Of a DNA stretch of 64,000 nt, positions 12,168 to 20,785 are shown piece by piece (position 1 is the first letter of the stretch; every line of letters starts with the position of its first letter). The translations under genes were made by a program, and so were the position numbers. The DNA is from Metapseudomonas sp043392685 (GTDB lineage: Bacteria > Pseudomonadota > Gammaproteobacteria > Pseudomonadales > Pseudomonadaceae). The stretch is taken from assembly GCA_043392685.1 (NCBI GenBank), contig JBHZGM010000010.1; one strand, written 5' to 3'. Below the pieces are notes generated by a model, which was not told the DNA's origin, searched no databases, and worked only from the letters and a program-made list of their open reading frames with translations.

Positions 12168-13721
12168 TCAGGCGACGCCACGTTTCTGGTTTGCCCAGAA
12201 CGGTTTGCGCAATTCGGTTTTCAGCACCTTGCCAACACCGGACAGTGGCAGCGCATCGCGAAACTCGAGGCTGCGCGGCACCTTGTAGCCGGCGATGCAT
12301 TCACGGCAGTGGGTGACGATCTCGTCCTGGGTGGCGCTCGCGCCGGGCTTGAGGACGATCACCGCGTGCACCGTCTCCCCCCACCTGTCACTGGGGATGC
12401 CGATCACCGCGCTCTGCGCCACCGCCGGGTGGCTGGCGATGGCGTTCTCGACCTCGGCGGAATAGATGTTCTCGCCGCCGCTGATGATCATGTCCTTCAG
12501 TCGGTCGCAGACGTAGACGAAGCCCTCCTCATCCATGTAGCCGCCGTCGCCGGTGTGCATCCAGCCGTCGCGCAGTACTTCGACGGTGGCCTCCAGCCTG
12601 TTCCAATAGCCGAGCATTACGTTTGGCCCACGCACAACGATCTCGCCCAGCGAGCCACGCGGCACCTCGCGATCCTCGCTGTCGACGATGCGCACCTCGA
12701 CGCATGCTCCAGGCCGTCCGGCCGAGTACATCTTGCTGCCGACGTGATGCTCAGCCGGCAGGGTCGTGGCGAGCGGCGCCAGCTCTGTCATGCCGTAGCC
12801 CTGGAAGAACTCGGCCGAAGGGAAGGCCTGGCGGGCACGTTCGAGCAATGCAGCGGTGATCGGCGAGGCGCCGTAGCAAATCATCGACAGCGAGCTCAGA
12901 TCGAGCGCAGCTGCTTGCGGGTGACCGTCGCGCCAGTCCAGCAGCATCTGAATCATGGTCGGCGCCAGTAGCGTCTGGGTGACACGCTCCCGGGCAATGG
13001 TTTCCAGCACCGTCTGCGGCACGAAGGACGGCAGGACGATGTGCGAGCCGCCGCTGAAAAACAGGCCGTTCATGGCCCAGTAGTCGGCCAGGTGGAACAT
13101 CGGCATTGCGTGCAGAAAACGCTCTCCGTCACCGAACACACCCTTGGTCACGGAGGCCATTGCCGAGAAAGCAACGTTGTTGTGACTGAGCATCACGCCC
13201 TTCGGGAAACCCGTGGTGCCGCCGGTGTAGAAGATCCCGAGTAGCGAATCACCACCGCGCCGCACATCCTCCACCGGTTGCGCATCGGCAAGCAGCGTCT
13301 CGTACGAGAGCATGCCTTGCGGGGTATCGCCGTCGCCGGCATATATCAGCGTGCGCACGCTTTTCGATTCGGCGGCCGCCCTGGCGCCGAGTTCCTTGAA
13401 GGCGTCGTCGACGATCAGCACGCTCGTGCCCGAATCGTCCAGCGAATAGACGATTTCCGCCGCACTCCAGCGGGTGTTCACCGGGTTGAGCACCGCGTCG
13501 GCCCAGGGAGCGGCCAGGTAGTACTCGATATAGCGCTGCGAGTTGAGCGAAAGCATCGCCACGCGGTCGCCGCTGGTTACGCCCAGTTTTTTCAGCGCAC
13601 CGGCCAGACGGGCGACGCGCTCGCCGAACTGGGCGAAGCCGATGTTGCATCCCTGGTAATGAATTGCCCGCTCATTGGGGCGCTGCTGCATGTGTCGGTG
13701 CAGCCCCTGGGTGATGTACAT
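12168..13721 (-). CDS. AMP-dependent acyl-CoA ligase (module B copy)
   Basis: A 517-residue ANL-family ligase that activates a carboxylic acid through an acyl-adenylate. The P-loop-like YTGGTTGFPKGVML, the core GYGMTEL, the hinge region WMHTGDGGYMDEEGF and DRLKDMIISGGENIYS, and the C-terminal Lys of GVGKVLKTELRK are all intact. Start at 13721 matches the start of its paralogue at 15892-17460 and has GGAG eight bases upstream. An ACAAAAACAAGAAT motif sits immediately before the ribosome site, suggesting Crc/Hfq control. The two ligases share long identical stretches, so they arose by duplication; substrate differences cannot be read from sequence. Confidence 0.92.
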   Translation of the reverse strand: MYITQGLHRHMQQRPNERAIHYQGCNIGFAQFGERVARLAGALKKLGVTSGDRVAMLSLNSQRYIEYYLAAPWADAVLNPVNTRWSAAEIVYSLDDSGTSVLIVDDAFKELGARAAAESKSVRTLIYAGDGDTPQGMLSYETLLADAQPVEDVRRGGDSLLGIFYTGGTTGFPKGVMLSHNNVAFSAMASVTKGVFGDGERFLHAMPMFHLADYWAMNGLFFSGGSHIVLPSFVPQTVLETIARERVTQTLLAPTMIQMLLDWRDGHPQAAALDLSSLSMICYGASPITAALLERARQAFPSAEFFQGYGMTELAPLATTLPAEHHVGSKMYSAGRPGACVEVRIVDSEDREVPRGSLGEIVVRGPNVMLGYWNRLEATVEVLRDGWMHTGDGGYMDEEGFVYVCDRLKDMIISGGENIYSAEVENAIASHPAVAQSAVIGIPSDRWGETVHAVIVLKPGASATQDEIVTHCRECIAGYKVPRSLEFRDALPLSGVGKVLKTELRKPFWANQKRGVA

Positions 13722-13732
13722 GCGATAGCTCC

Positions 13733-13746
13733 ATTCTTGTTTTTGT
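13733..13746 (-). promoter_or_regulatory. Crc/Hfq-type A-rich motif before ligase gene
   Basis: Minus-strand ACAAAAACAAGAAT just before the GGAG of the module B ligase gene fits the AAnAAnAA catabolite-activity motif bound by Hfq with Crc in Pseudomonas. Confidence 0.55.
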
Positions 13747-13786
13747 CGAGCCGTGGGCGGCCGAGGTCGCCACGGGTGCCCCCGGT

Positions 13787-14935
13787 TCAGAGAGAGCGGC
13801 CGACCAGTTCGCGCTGGATCTCGTTGGCGCCGCCGTAGATGCGCTGCACGCGGGCATCCGCCCACATGCGGGCGATGGGGTATTCGTTCATGTAGCCGTA
13901 GCCACCGAAGAACTGCAGGCAACGGTCCAGCACTTCACTCTGGCGTTCGGTGAGCCAGAACTTGCACAGCGAGGCGAGCGTCGAGTCGAGACGGCCGTCG
14001 CCCCATTGCTGGACCATGTGGTCGCAAAGGGTCCGCGAGGCCAGCACCGTGGCCTTCACATCGGCCAGTACGAAGCGGGTGTTCTGGAAGTCCAGCACTG
14101 GCTTGCCGAATACCTTGCGCTCGCGGGTGTACTCCAGGGTCAGCTCCAGGGCGCGCTCCATCGAGGCCAGGGCCACCAAGGCGATCTGCGCACGCTCGTA
14201 GGGCAGTTGCTTCATCATCGTGTAGAAGCCCTTCCCCTCCTCGCCGCCAAGCAGGCAATCGGCGGGAACCTCGACGTCATCAAAGTACATCTCGGAGGTA
14301 TCGGCCGCGGCCTGGCCGATCTTTTCCAGGCACTTTCCACGCTTGAAGCCGGGAGTACGGGTATCGACGATGAACAGCGAGATGCCCCTGGAGCCCTTGG
14401 CTTCCAGGTCGGTCTTGGCGACCACCAGCACGACATCGCTGGTCTGGCCGTTACTGATGAAGGTCTTGGCACCATTGATGACGTACCTGTCACCGCGCCG
14501 CTGCGCACGGGTGCGGATGGCCTGCAGATCGGAGCCGGTGCCCGGCTCGGTCATCGCCAGCGAGCAAATGACCTCGCCGGAGGCGATCCTGGGCAGCCAG
14601 GTGCGCTTCTGCTCTTCGGTTCCATCGGCCAACAGGTAATGGCCAACAATGTGGTTCATCATGATTCCGGCGCCGCTGACGGTACCCCGGAACAATTCCA
14701 GGTTCGCCACCGCCACATGGGCCGCGGTGCCGTCGCAGCCACCGTACTCGGCGGGTATGTCCGGCAGGATCATCCCCATCTCGCCCATCGCCCGCCAGGC
14801 ATCGCGGCTGACATGATGTTGCTCGCGCCACTGCTCTTCCTGCGGCGCCAGGGTCTGGACGACGAAGCGGCGCACGCTGTCGGCGAATTGCTCGACTTCT
14901 TCGGTCATCCATGAGGGGGAGTAATTGCTCTGCAT
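13787..14935 (-). CDS. Acyl-CoA dehydrogenase, LCAD/IVD type (module B copy)
   Basis: A 382-residue acyl-CoA dehydrogenase. AMTEPGTGSDLQ and YVINGAKTFISNG bind FAD and substrate; FGGYGYMNEYPIARMWAD and IYGGANEIQ are near the C-terminus. The MCAD-type catalytic Glu (YEGT) is replaced by Gly, while Glu247 in LPYERAQIA sits where LCAD and isovaleryl-CoA dehydrogenase place theirs. That arrangement is associated with long or branched acyl groups (established for LCAD/IVD; inference here). Start at 14935 follows GGGGAG and matches the paralogue at 18205-19350. Part of the SDR / ACAD / ligase module that occurs twice. Confidence 0.92.
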   Translation of the reverse strand: MQSNYSPSWMTEEVEQFADSVRRFVVQTLAPQEEQWREQHHVSRDAWRAMGEMGMILPDIPAEYGGCDGTAAHVAVANLELFRGTVSGAGIMMNHIVGHYLLADGTEEQKRTWLPRIASGEVICSLAMTEPGTGSDLQAIRTRAQRRGDRYVINGAKTFISNGQTSDVVLVVAKTDLEAKGSRGISLFIVDTRTPGFKRGKCLEKIGQAAADTSEMYFDDVEVPADCLLGGEEGKGFYTMMKQLPYERAQIALVALASMERALELTLEYTRERKVFGKPVLDFQNTRFVLADVKATVLASRTLCDHMVQQWGDGRLDSTLASLCKFWLTERQSEVLDRCLQFFGGYGYMNEYPIARMWADARVQRIYGGANEIQRELVGRSL

Positions 14936-14952
14936 GACGATCGCTCCCCCTC

Positions 14953-15783
14953 TCATACGTTGCCGTAACCGCCGCTGCAGACCAGCGTCTGCCCGGAAAC
15001 ATAGTCGGACTCGGGAGCGCACAGCAGATACACCGCGCCTGCTGCTTCTTCGGCACTGCCGCCGCGGCCCAGCGGGATTAACGCCGTGAGAGCGTCGATT
15101 TCGCCATTTCTCAGGCCTGTCGGCAGCTCGCGGCCGTCGACCATTACCGTGCCGCGTTGGGCACCGGCTTCGATGCGCGTCAGGCGAGTGTCGATGACTC
15201 CGAAAGCAACGGCGTTGACGTTGACCTTCAGGCGGCCCCATTCCTTGGCCAGGGTTTTGGTCATGCCAAGCAGACCTGCCTTGGCCGACGAGTAGCAGAC
15301 CTGTCCCGGCCCACCACCGGCGAGGATGGACGAGATGTTCACCACTTTGCGCAACACTTCACGGCCTTCGGCAGCTTCCTTCTTCGCCGCAGCGCTGATA
15401 ATCGGCTGGGCGGCGCGCAGGATGCGGAATGGCGCCGTCATGTGGCAGTCGAGCATGGCGTACCACTGCTCGTCGGTGGCCTTCTGGATCACCGCCCCCC
15501 AGCCGTAGCCGGCGTTGTTCACGATGATGTCGATTCCGCCAAAATGCTCGACCGCGATGTTCACGAAACGCTCGGCAAAATCCTCCGCCGTAACGCTGCC
15601 GATGCAGGCGATTGCCTCGCCACCGGCCGCGCGGATTTCCGCCAGAACCTCCTCGACTGGGGCCGCGTCCAGATCGTTGAGCACCACACGGGCGCCCTCG
15701 GCGGCCAGCTTCAGGGCCACGCAACGGCCGATCCCACGACCCGCTCCGGTTATCAGTGCGGTCTTGCCTTGCAGGTTTTTCAT
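14953..15783 (-). CDS. SDR family oxidoreductase (module B copy)
   Basis: A 276-residue SDR with TGAGRGIGRCV, NDLDAAP (Asp selecting NAD), NNAGYGWG, and a catalytic Tyr in CYSSAKAGLLGMTKTLA, so the YxxxK reads YSSAK. The insertion between the NAD motif and the active site, and the segment AAQPIISAAAKKEA, are shared with the SDR at 19487-20317. Probably a 3-hydroxyacyl-CoA dehydrogenase resembling the SDR domain of peroxisomal multifunctional enzyme. Start has AGGAG seven bases upstream. First gene of the duplicated module B. Confidence 0.88.
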   Translation of the reverse strand: MKNLQGKTALITGAGRGIGRCVALKLAAEGARVVLNDLDAAPVEEVLAEIRAAGGEAIACIGSVTAEDFAERFVNIAVEHFGGIDIIVNNAGYGWGAVIQKATDEQWYAMLDCHMTAPFRILRAAQPIISAAAKKEAAEGREVLRKVVNISSILAGGGPGQVCYSSAKAGLLGMTKTLAKEWGRLKVNVNAVAFGVIDTRLTRIEAGAQRGTVMVDGRELPTGLRNGEIDALTALIPLGRGGSAEEAAGAVYLLCAPESDYVSGQTLVCSGGYGNV

Positions 15784-15891
15784 CTCGCAACTCCTGAGCG
15801 CCGATGCAAATCTTGCCCGCCGCACCTCTGTCGCGAGGCACGGGGCGGTTGTTGGGGATGATGTGGGGCGGCTTGCGGCCAGCCCGGTTGG

Positions 15892-17460
15892 TCAGGCGAC
15901 GCCGCGTATGCGGTTTTCCCAGAAAGGCTTGCGCAGTTCGGTTTTCAGCACCTTGCCGACGCTGGAAAGCGGCAGGCTGTCGCGGAACTCCAGGCTGCGC
16001 GGGCACTTGTAGCCGGCGATGCGCTCGCGGCAGTGGGCGACGATCTCTTCCTGGGTGGCACTCGCGCCAGGCTTGAGGACGATCACTGCGTGCACCGTTT
16101 CGCCCCACTTGTCGCTGGGGATGCCGATCACCGCGCTCTGCACCACCGCCGGATGGCTGGCGATAGCGTTCTCGACCTCGGCGGAATAGATGTTCTCGCC
16201 GCCACTGACGATCATGTCCTTGATGCGGTCGCAGACGTAGATGAAACCATCCTCGTCCATGTAACCGCCGTCACCGGTATGCATCCAGCCGCCGCGCAAC
16301 GATTCGGCGGTCGCTTCCGGCTTGTTCCAGTAGCCGAGCATCACGTTCGGCCCCTTGACCACGATCTCACCCGCGACTCCACGCGGCACCTCGCGGTCCT
16401 CGCTGTCGACGATGCGCACCTCGACGCAGCTGACCGGCTGCCCGGCCGAGTACATCTTGCCGCTGAGCTGATGCTCCGGGCAGTGGTATTGCGCACCGAG
16501 GACCGCCACGGCGGGGGCGAGTTCGGTCATGCCGTAGCCCTGGACCAGCTCGGCGGTCGGAATGGTCCGGCGGACCCGGTCGAGCAGCGCCGGGGAAATG
16601 GGCGATGCGCCGTAGCTGATCTCGCGCACGGAACTCAGGTCGAGTTCCGCCGCAGCCGGATTGGTGTCGCGGCAATCCAGCAGCATCTGGATCATGGTCG
16701 GCGCCAGCAGCGTATCGGTGACCCCTTCCTGGCTGATCAGCAGCAGCGCTTCCAGCGGATTGAAGGTCGGCAACACCAGATGCATACCGCCACTGATGAA
16801 CAATACGTTCATCGCCGCCAGGTCGGCCAAGTGGAACATCGGCATGGCATGCAGGTAGACGGTATGCGAACCGTAGTCCAGCCCGGCCAGAAGGGCCAGG
16901 CTAGAAAAAGCGATATTGCGGTGGCTGAGCATCACCCCTTTCGGGAAGCCCGTGGTGCCGCCGGTATAGAAGATGCCCAGCAGCGAGTCGCCGCCGCGCC
17001 GCGCATCTTCGACTGGCTGATGGTCGGCGATCAGCGTTTCGTAATTGAGCATGCCTGGCGGCGTCTCGCCGTCGCCGGCATAGATCAGTGTACGGATGGT
17101 TCGGGATTTCTCGGCAATCTGGCCAGCCAGCGCCTTGAAGGTTTCGTCGACGATCAGCACGGAGGTTGCCGAATCGTCCAGGGAATAGACGATCTCCTCC
17201 ACGCTCCAGCGAATGTTCACGGGATTGAGCACCGCATCGGCCCAGGGAATCGCCAGGTAGTACTCGATATAGCGCTGCGAATTGATCGACAACATCGCCA
17301 CGCGTTCACCGCTGACCACGCCGAGCGTCTTCAGCGCGCCAGCCAGGCGGGCGACGCGATCGCCGAGTTGGGCGAAGGTGACCGAATGGCCCTGACAGCG
17401 AATGGCTGTCGCCTTAGGACGCTGTTGCAGTTGACGGTGCAACCCTTGAGTGAAGTACAT
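15892..17460 (-). CDS. AMP-dependent acyl-CoA ligase (module A copy)
   Basis: A 522-residue ANL-family acyl-CoA synthetase, paralogous to the ligase at 12168-13721 across its whole length. YTGGTTGFPKGVML, GYGMTELAPAV, WMHTGDGGYMDEDGF, MIVSGGENIYSAEVENAIA and SVGKVLKTELRK are intact, including the catalytic C-terminal Lys. A short insertion around the segment AQYHCPEHQLSGKMYS distinguishes it from the other copy. The ribosome site GGAG is seven bases before the ATG, with an ACAAGAACAAGAT motif directly upstream. The product would be the CoA thioester entering the beta-oxidation module. Confidence 0.92.
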   Translation of the reverse strand: MYFTQGLHRQLQQRPKATAIRCQGHSVTFAQLGDRVARLAGALKTLGVVSGERVAMLSINSQRYIEYYLAIPWADAVLNPVNIRWSVEEIVYSLDDSATSVLIVDETFKALAGQIAEKSRTIRTLIYAGDGETPPGMLNYETLIADHQPVEDARRGGDSLLGIFYTGGTTGFPKGVMLSHRNIAFSSLALLAGLDYGSHTVYLHAMPMFHLADLAAMNVLFISGGMHLVLPTFNPLEALLLISQEGVTDTLLAPTMIQMLLDCRDTNPAAAELDLSSVREISYGASPISPALLDRVRRTIPTAELVQGYGMTELAPAVAVLGAQYHCPEHQLSGKMYSAGQPVSCVEVRIVDSEDREVPRGVAGEIVVKGPNVMLGYWNKPEATAESLRGGWMHTGDGGYMDEDGFIYVCDRIKDMIVSGGENIYSAEVENAIASHPAVVQSAVIGIPSDKWGETVHAVIVLKPGASATQEEIVAHCRERIAGYKCPRSLEFRDSLPLSSVGKVLKTELRKPFWENRIRGVA

Positions 17461-17472
17461 GAGAAAACTCCG

Positions 17473-17485
17473 ATCTTGTTCTTGT
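17473..17485 (-). promoter_or_regulatory. Crc/Hfq-type A-rich motif before ligase gene
   Basis: Minus-strand ACAAGAACAAGAT, two overlapping AACAAGA units, immediately upstream of the GGAG of the module A ligase gene. Confidence 0.6.
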
Positions 17486-17506
17486 GGGAGTGCTGTCAGT
17501 CCGGGC

Positions 17507-18118
17507 TCACCGGGGCTGGCTGTCATCCGGGGCAGCGGTCATCGCCCCTCCCCGCCATTCGCCCCAGCGCTGCTGTAGTCGCCGGGCTGGCTCGCCATCG
17601 GTGCGATAGCCGTGGCAGCTGCCGATCACGAAGGGCGTGGGCGGCTCGTAGCTGGCATCGGACTCGACCCTCTGCCGTTGCGCTTCGACCCACATGTGCA
17701 TGGTGCTCTGGTACAGCGTGGTAGCCATCGGCCCGAGCAGTTCGGTGAGGTGCGTACAGCCTTTATCGCCACCCAGGCGCTCAGCGACTACGTTCCTGAA
17801 TCCAGGCCCGACCTTTACTCCCTCCAGCGCCGCATAGGCCGTGGTGATGCCAGCGCAATAGGGCGTCGGCGCCGCGTCGGTGAAGGCGGAGAGGTTGCGG
17901 ATGACGAAATCGCTGTCGACTGTCATCACCACCCGCATCCGGTGAAACGGATCACCCGCAGGAATGGTTCGGTAGACGTCTTCCACGTCGTGCGGTTTGG
18001 TGTCCAACAGGCGACCTTCGATATCGATCAGGCCATCGTCGCGCAGGTATCCGCTGCAGCTGACCTGGCGGGTATGCAGCAAGCGTCGGTCGGACGGCTT
18101 CGACTGTGGTTCTTTCAT
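17507..18118 (-). CDS. DUF2889-like protein
   Basis: A 203-residue cytoplasmic-looking protein with no signal or membrane segment. The N-terminal half (TRQVSCSGYLRDDGLIDIEG, then MRVVMTVDSDFVIRN) resembles the DUF2889 family, whose biochemical role is unknown but which recurs beside acyl-CoA catabolic genes. The second half has conserved Cys and His (GCTHLTELLGPMATTLYQS) that could bind metal. It is inserted between ACAD and ligase in module A and has no counterpart in module B, so it is either a gain or a loss after the duplication. Confidence 0.75.
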   Translation of the reverse strand: MKEPQSKPSDRRLLHTRQVSCSGYLRDDGLIDIEGRLLDTKPHDVEDVYRTIPAGDPFHRMRVVMTVDSDFVIRNLSAFTDAAPTPYCAGITTAYAALEGVKVGPGFRNVVAERLGGDKGCTHLTELLGPMATTLYQSTMHMWVEAQRQRVESDASYEPPTPFVIGSCHGYRTDGEPARRLQQRWGEWRGGAMTAAPDDSQPR

Positions 18119-18204
18119 CGCGGCTGCCTCTGAATCCAGTTTAGCGACTCTCGCCCTGGAGTCGGGGGAGCCCTGCCGAATGCAGGCTCCCCCGGCTCGT
18201 ACGC

Positions 18205-19350
18205 TTACAGTGAGCGGCTGACCAGCTCGCGCTGGATTTCGTTGGTGCCGGCATAGATGCGCTGCACGCGCGCATCAGCCCACATCCTGGCGATGGGGTA
18301 CTCGTTCATGTAGCCGTAGCCGCCAAAGAACTGCAGGCAGGTATCGGTCACTTCACTGGCGCGCTCGGTCAGCCAGAACTTGCCCATGGAGGCCAGGGTG
18401 GAGTCCATCCTGCCCGCGATCCATTGCTGAATGAGGTGATCGCAGAAGGTGCGGCCGGCCAGCACGGTGGCCTTGACCTCGGCCAGCTTGAAGCGGGTGT
18501 TCTGGAAGTCCAGCACCGGCTTGCCGAACACCTTGCGTTCCCTGGTGTACTCCACCGTCAGCTTCAGCGCTCGCTCCATCTGGGCCGCGGCGCCCATGGC
18601 GATCTGCGCGCGCTCGTAGGGCAACTGCTTCATGAGGGTATAGAAACCCTGGCCTTCCACGCCGCCGAGCAGGCAGTCGGCCGGTACCTCAACGTCATCG
18701 AAGTACATTTCCGACGTGTCCGAGGACGGCATGCCGACCTTGTCCAGTACCTTGCCACGACGGAAGCCCGGTAGCCGCGTGTCGACCAGGAAGATCGATA
18801 TGCCCTTGGAACCCGCATTCGGATCGGTCTTGGCGACCACGGCCACCATGTCGCTCAGCTGGCCGTTGGTGATGAAGGTCTTGGCGCCGTTGATGACGTA
18901 CTTGTCGCCCTTCTTCACCGCGCGGGTGCGTACGGCCTGCAGGTCGGAACCGGTGCCCGGCTCGGTCATGGCGACGGAGCAGATGCATTCGCCGGAAGCG
19001 ATCTTCGGCAGCCAGTATTTTTTCTGCTCTTCGGTACCGTCATCGAGGATGTAGTGGCCGACGATATGGTTGATACCCAGGCAAAGACCGCTAACGCCGG
19101 CATAGGCAAGTTCATTGATGACCGCCGCCAGATGCGCCGGGGTGCCGCCCGAACCGCCGTACTCGACGTCCACGTCGGGCAGGATCATGCCCATCTCGCC
19201 GCAGGCCAGCCAGGATTCGCGATCAGCCTGGTGCTGCTCGCGCCACTTGTCTTCGCGGGGAGCCAGGGTGTCGGTGACGAAACGACGGACGCTATCGGCG
19301 AATGCCTCGACTTCAGAGTCCATCCAGGGGGAGCGGTAGTTTTCCAACAT
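18205..19350 (-). CDS. Acyl-CoA dehydrogenase, LCAD/IVD type (module A copy)
   Basis: A 381-residue dehydrogenase, paralogue of 13787-14935. AMTEPGTGSDLQ and YVINGAKTFITNG are present, and the catalytic Glu is predicted at 246 in LPYERAQIA with IYAGTNEIQ at the MCAD position. It forms the 2-enoyl-CoA of the module substrate and passes electrons to ETF (family knowledge). Start at 19350 follows GAGG with eight-base spacing; a CAACAACAAGAAT motif lies directly upstream. The leading 62 residues of the longer frame have no family resemblance and are excluded. Confidence 0.92.
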   Translation of the reverse strand: MLENYRSPWMDSEVEAFADSVRRFVTDTLAPREDKWREQHQADRESWLACGEMGMILPDVDVEYGGSGGTPAHLAAVINELAYAGVSGLCLGINHIVGHYILDDGTEEQKKYWLPKIASGECICSVAMTEPGTGSDLQAVRTRAVKKGDKYVINGAKTFITNGQLSDMVAVVAKTDPNAGSKGISIFLVDTRLPGFRRGKVLDKVGMPSSDTSEMYFDDVEVPADCLLGGVEGQGFYTLMKQLPYERAQIAMGAAAQMERALKLTVEYTRERKVFGKPVLDFQNTRFKLAEVKATVLAGRTFCDHLIQQWIAGRMDSTLASMGKFWLTERASEVTDTCLQFFGGYGYMNEYPIARMWADARVQRIYAGTNEIQRELVSRSL

Positions 19351-19365
19351 CGCCAATACCTCGAA

Positions 19366-19378
19366 ATTCTTGTTGTTG
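19366..19378 (-). promoter_or_regulatory. Crc/Hfq-type A-rich motif before ACAD gene
   Basis: Minus-strand CAACAACAAGAAT lies just before the GAGG ribosome site of the module A acyl-CoA dehydrogenase gene. Confidence 0.55.
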
Positions 19379-19486
19379 CCCAGCACCTGAGTCGGGCTTG
19401 GCATCTTTGCGCAGGAGGGAGCTTTGCCCGCGAAGCTTTTGCACCGCGGCATTCCCGGGCATGGCTGGCTCCTGCGTGTCGCCTTC

Positions 19487-20317
19487 TTAGAGAGAGCCGA
19501 TGCCGCCGCCGCAGACGATGGTCTGGGCGGAAACATAGTCGGACTCCGGCAGGCACAGCATGACGACTGAACCAGCAGCTTCCTTCGGCGTACCCGGACG
19601 GCCCAGCGGGATGGTCATGCTGGCGGCGTCGATCATCGACTGCTGCACGCCGACCTTGATTTCGCGACCTTCGATATTGACGGTCTTGCTGTCTTCACCG
19701 GCCAGCGCCTGGGTCAGGCGGGTCTGGATGAAACCGAAAGCGACGGCGTTGACGCAGACCTTCATGCGGCCCCATTCCTTCGCCAGGGTCTTGGTCATGC
19801 CCAGGATGCCGGCCTTGGCCGAGGAGTAATTGGCCTGGCCCGCGTTGCCGTTAGCAGCGACGGAGGAAATGTTCACCACCTTGCGGAAGACCTCGCGGCC
19901 TTCGGCCTTCTCGGCCTTGGCAGCGGCACTGATGATCGGCTGGGCAGCGCGCAGGATGCGGAACGGTGCAGTCAGGTGGCAGTCGATGATGGCGTACCAC
20001 TGCTCGTCCGACATCTTCTGGATCACGTTGTCCCAGGTGTAACCGGCGTTGTTGACGATGATGTCGATGCCACCATAGTTCTGCACGGCGGTCTGCACGA
20101 AACGATCAGCGAAGTCGACAGCGGTCACGCTGCCCACGCAGGCGACGGCTTCACCGCCGGCGTTGCGGATCTCGGCAACCACCTCCTCAGCCGGAGCTGC
20201 GTCCAGGTCGTTGACCACTACCTTGGCGCCGTAACCAGCCAGCTGCAGGGCCACTTCACGGCCAATGCCACGTCCGGATCCGGTGACCAGGGCGACTTTA
20301 CCTTCTAGCTTTCTCAT
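19487..20317 (-). CDS. SDR family oxidoreductase (module A copy)
   Basis: A 276-residue SDR with TGSGRGIGREV, NDLDAAPAEEV, NNAGYTW and the active-site YSSAK. It matches the module B SDR in length and in the segments HLTAPFRILRAAQPIISAAA and TKTLAKEWGR, so the pair is clearly duplicated. Likely NAD-dependent 3-hydroxyacyl-CoA dehydrogenase. The start has AAGGAT ten bases upstream and an ACAACCAACAAGAAT motif before it. It follows the two MaoC genes, which gives the hydratase-dehydrogenase order expected for beta-oxidation. Confidence 0.9.
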   Translation of the reverse strand: MRKLEGKVALVTGSGRGIGREVALQLAGYGAKVVVNDLDAAPAEEVVAEIRNAGGEAVACVGSVTAVDFADRFVQTAVQNYGGIDIIVNNAGYTWDNVIQKMSDEQWYAIIDCHLTAPFRILRAAQPIISAAAKAEKAEGREVFRKVVNISSVAANGNAGQANYSSAKAGILGMTKTLAKEWGRMKVCVNAVAFGFIQTRLTQALAGEDSKTVNIEGREIKVGVQQSMIDAASMTIPLGRPGTPKEAAGSVVMLCLPESDYVSAQTIVCGGGIGSL

Positions 20318-20332
20318 CTTGCTTATCCTTCG

Positions 20333-20347
20333 ATTCTTGTTGGTTGT
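20333..20347 (-). promoter_or_regulatory. Crc/Hfq-type A-rich motif before SDR gene
   Basis: Minus-strand ACAACCAACAAGAAT precedes the AAGGAT ribosome site of the module A SDR gene. Confidence 0.5.
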
Positions 20348-20355
20348 AATGGGAT

Positions 20356-20775
20356 TCAGGCCAGGGCGACCACGGCTTCACCGGCGATCTTTTCTTCACC
20401 GTGCTGGTTGCCGCAGCGAATCTGCAGGCGCACTCGCTTCTCGCCGTCCGCTTCGAACTTATCGACGACCCTGCCGGTGCAGGTCGGGACGTGGCCCAGC
20501 TGGGTGATGCCGGTGAAGCGCATCGACAGGCGGCGCACTTGTTTCTGCGGAACCCAGTTGGTCAGCAGGCGGGCGAGGTAGGCAGCGGAGAGCATGCCGT
20601 GGGCGAATACGTCGGGCATGCGCGCCTTGCGGGCGAAATCGATGTCGATGTGGATCGGGTTGTGGTCACCCGAAGCGCCGCAGTACAGGGCCAGGGTGGT
20701 GCGATTGATCGGGTCCAGTTTCAGCAGCGGAATCTCGTCGCCAACCTGGATGTCGGAGAATTGAACGTTGCTCAT
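20356..20775 (-). CDS. MaoC-type hydratase, catalytic chain
   Basis: A 139-residue single hot-dog protein. GASGDHNPIHID contains the hydratase-2 D-x4-H pair (D37, H42), followed by FAHGMLSAAYLARLL. It should hydrate a trans-2-enoyl-CoA, giving the (R)-3-hydroxy product typical of MaoC enzymes. Start at 20775 follows GAGGAG. Only ten bases separate it from the upstream MaoC-N gene; the two chains probably form a heteromer, as in two-gene hydratases of steroid degraders (ChsH1/ChsH2 type, by analogy). Confidence 0.88.
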   Translation of the reverse strand: MSNVQFSDIQVGDEIPLLKLDPINRTTLALYCGASGDHNPIHIDIDFARKARMPDVFAHGMLSAAYLARLLTNWVPQKQVRRLSMRFTGITQLGHVPTCTGRVVDKFEADGEKRVRLQIRCGNQHGEEKIAGEAVVALA

Positions 20776-20785
20776 CAGGGGCTCC

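Noticed and set aside
11202..12971. A 589-residue open frame on the plus strand
   Set aside because: Antisense to a crotonase and a ligase gene with intact active-site motifs.
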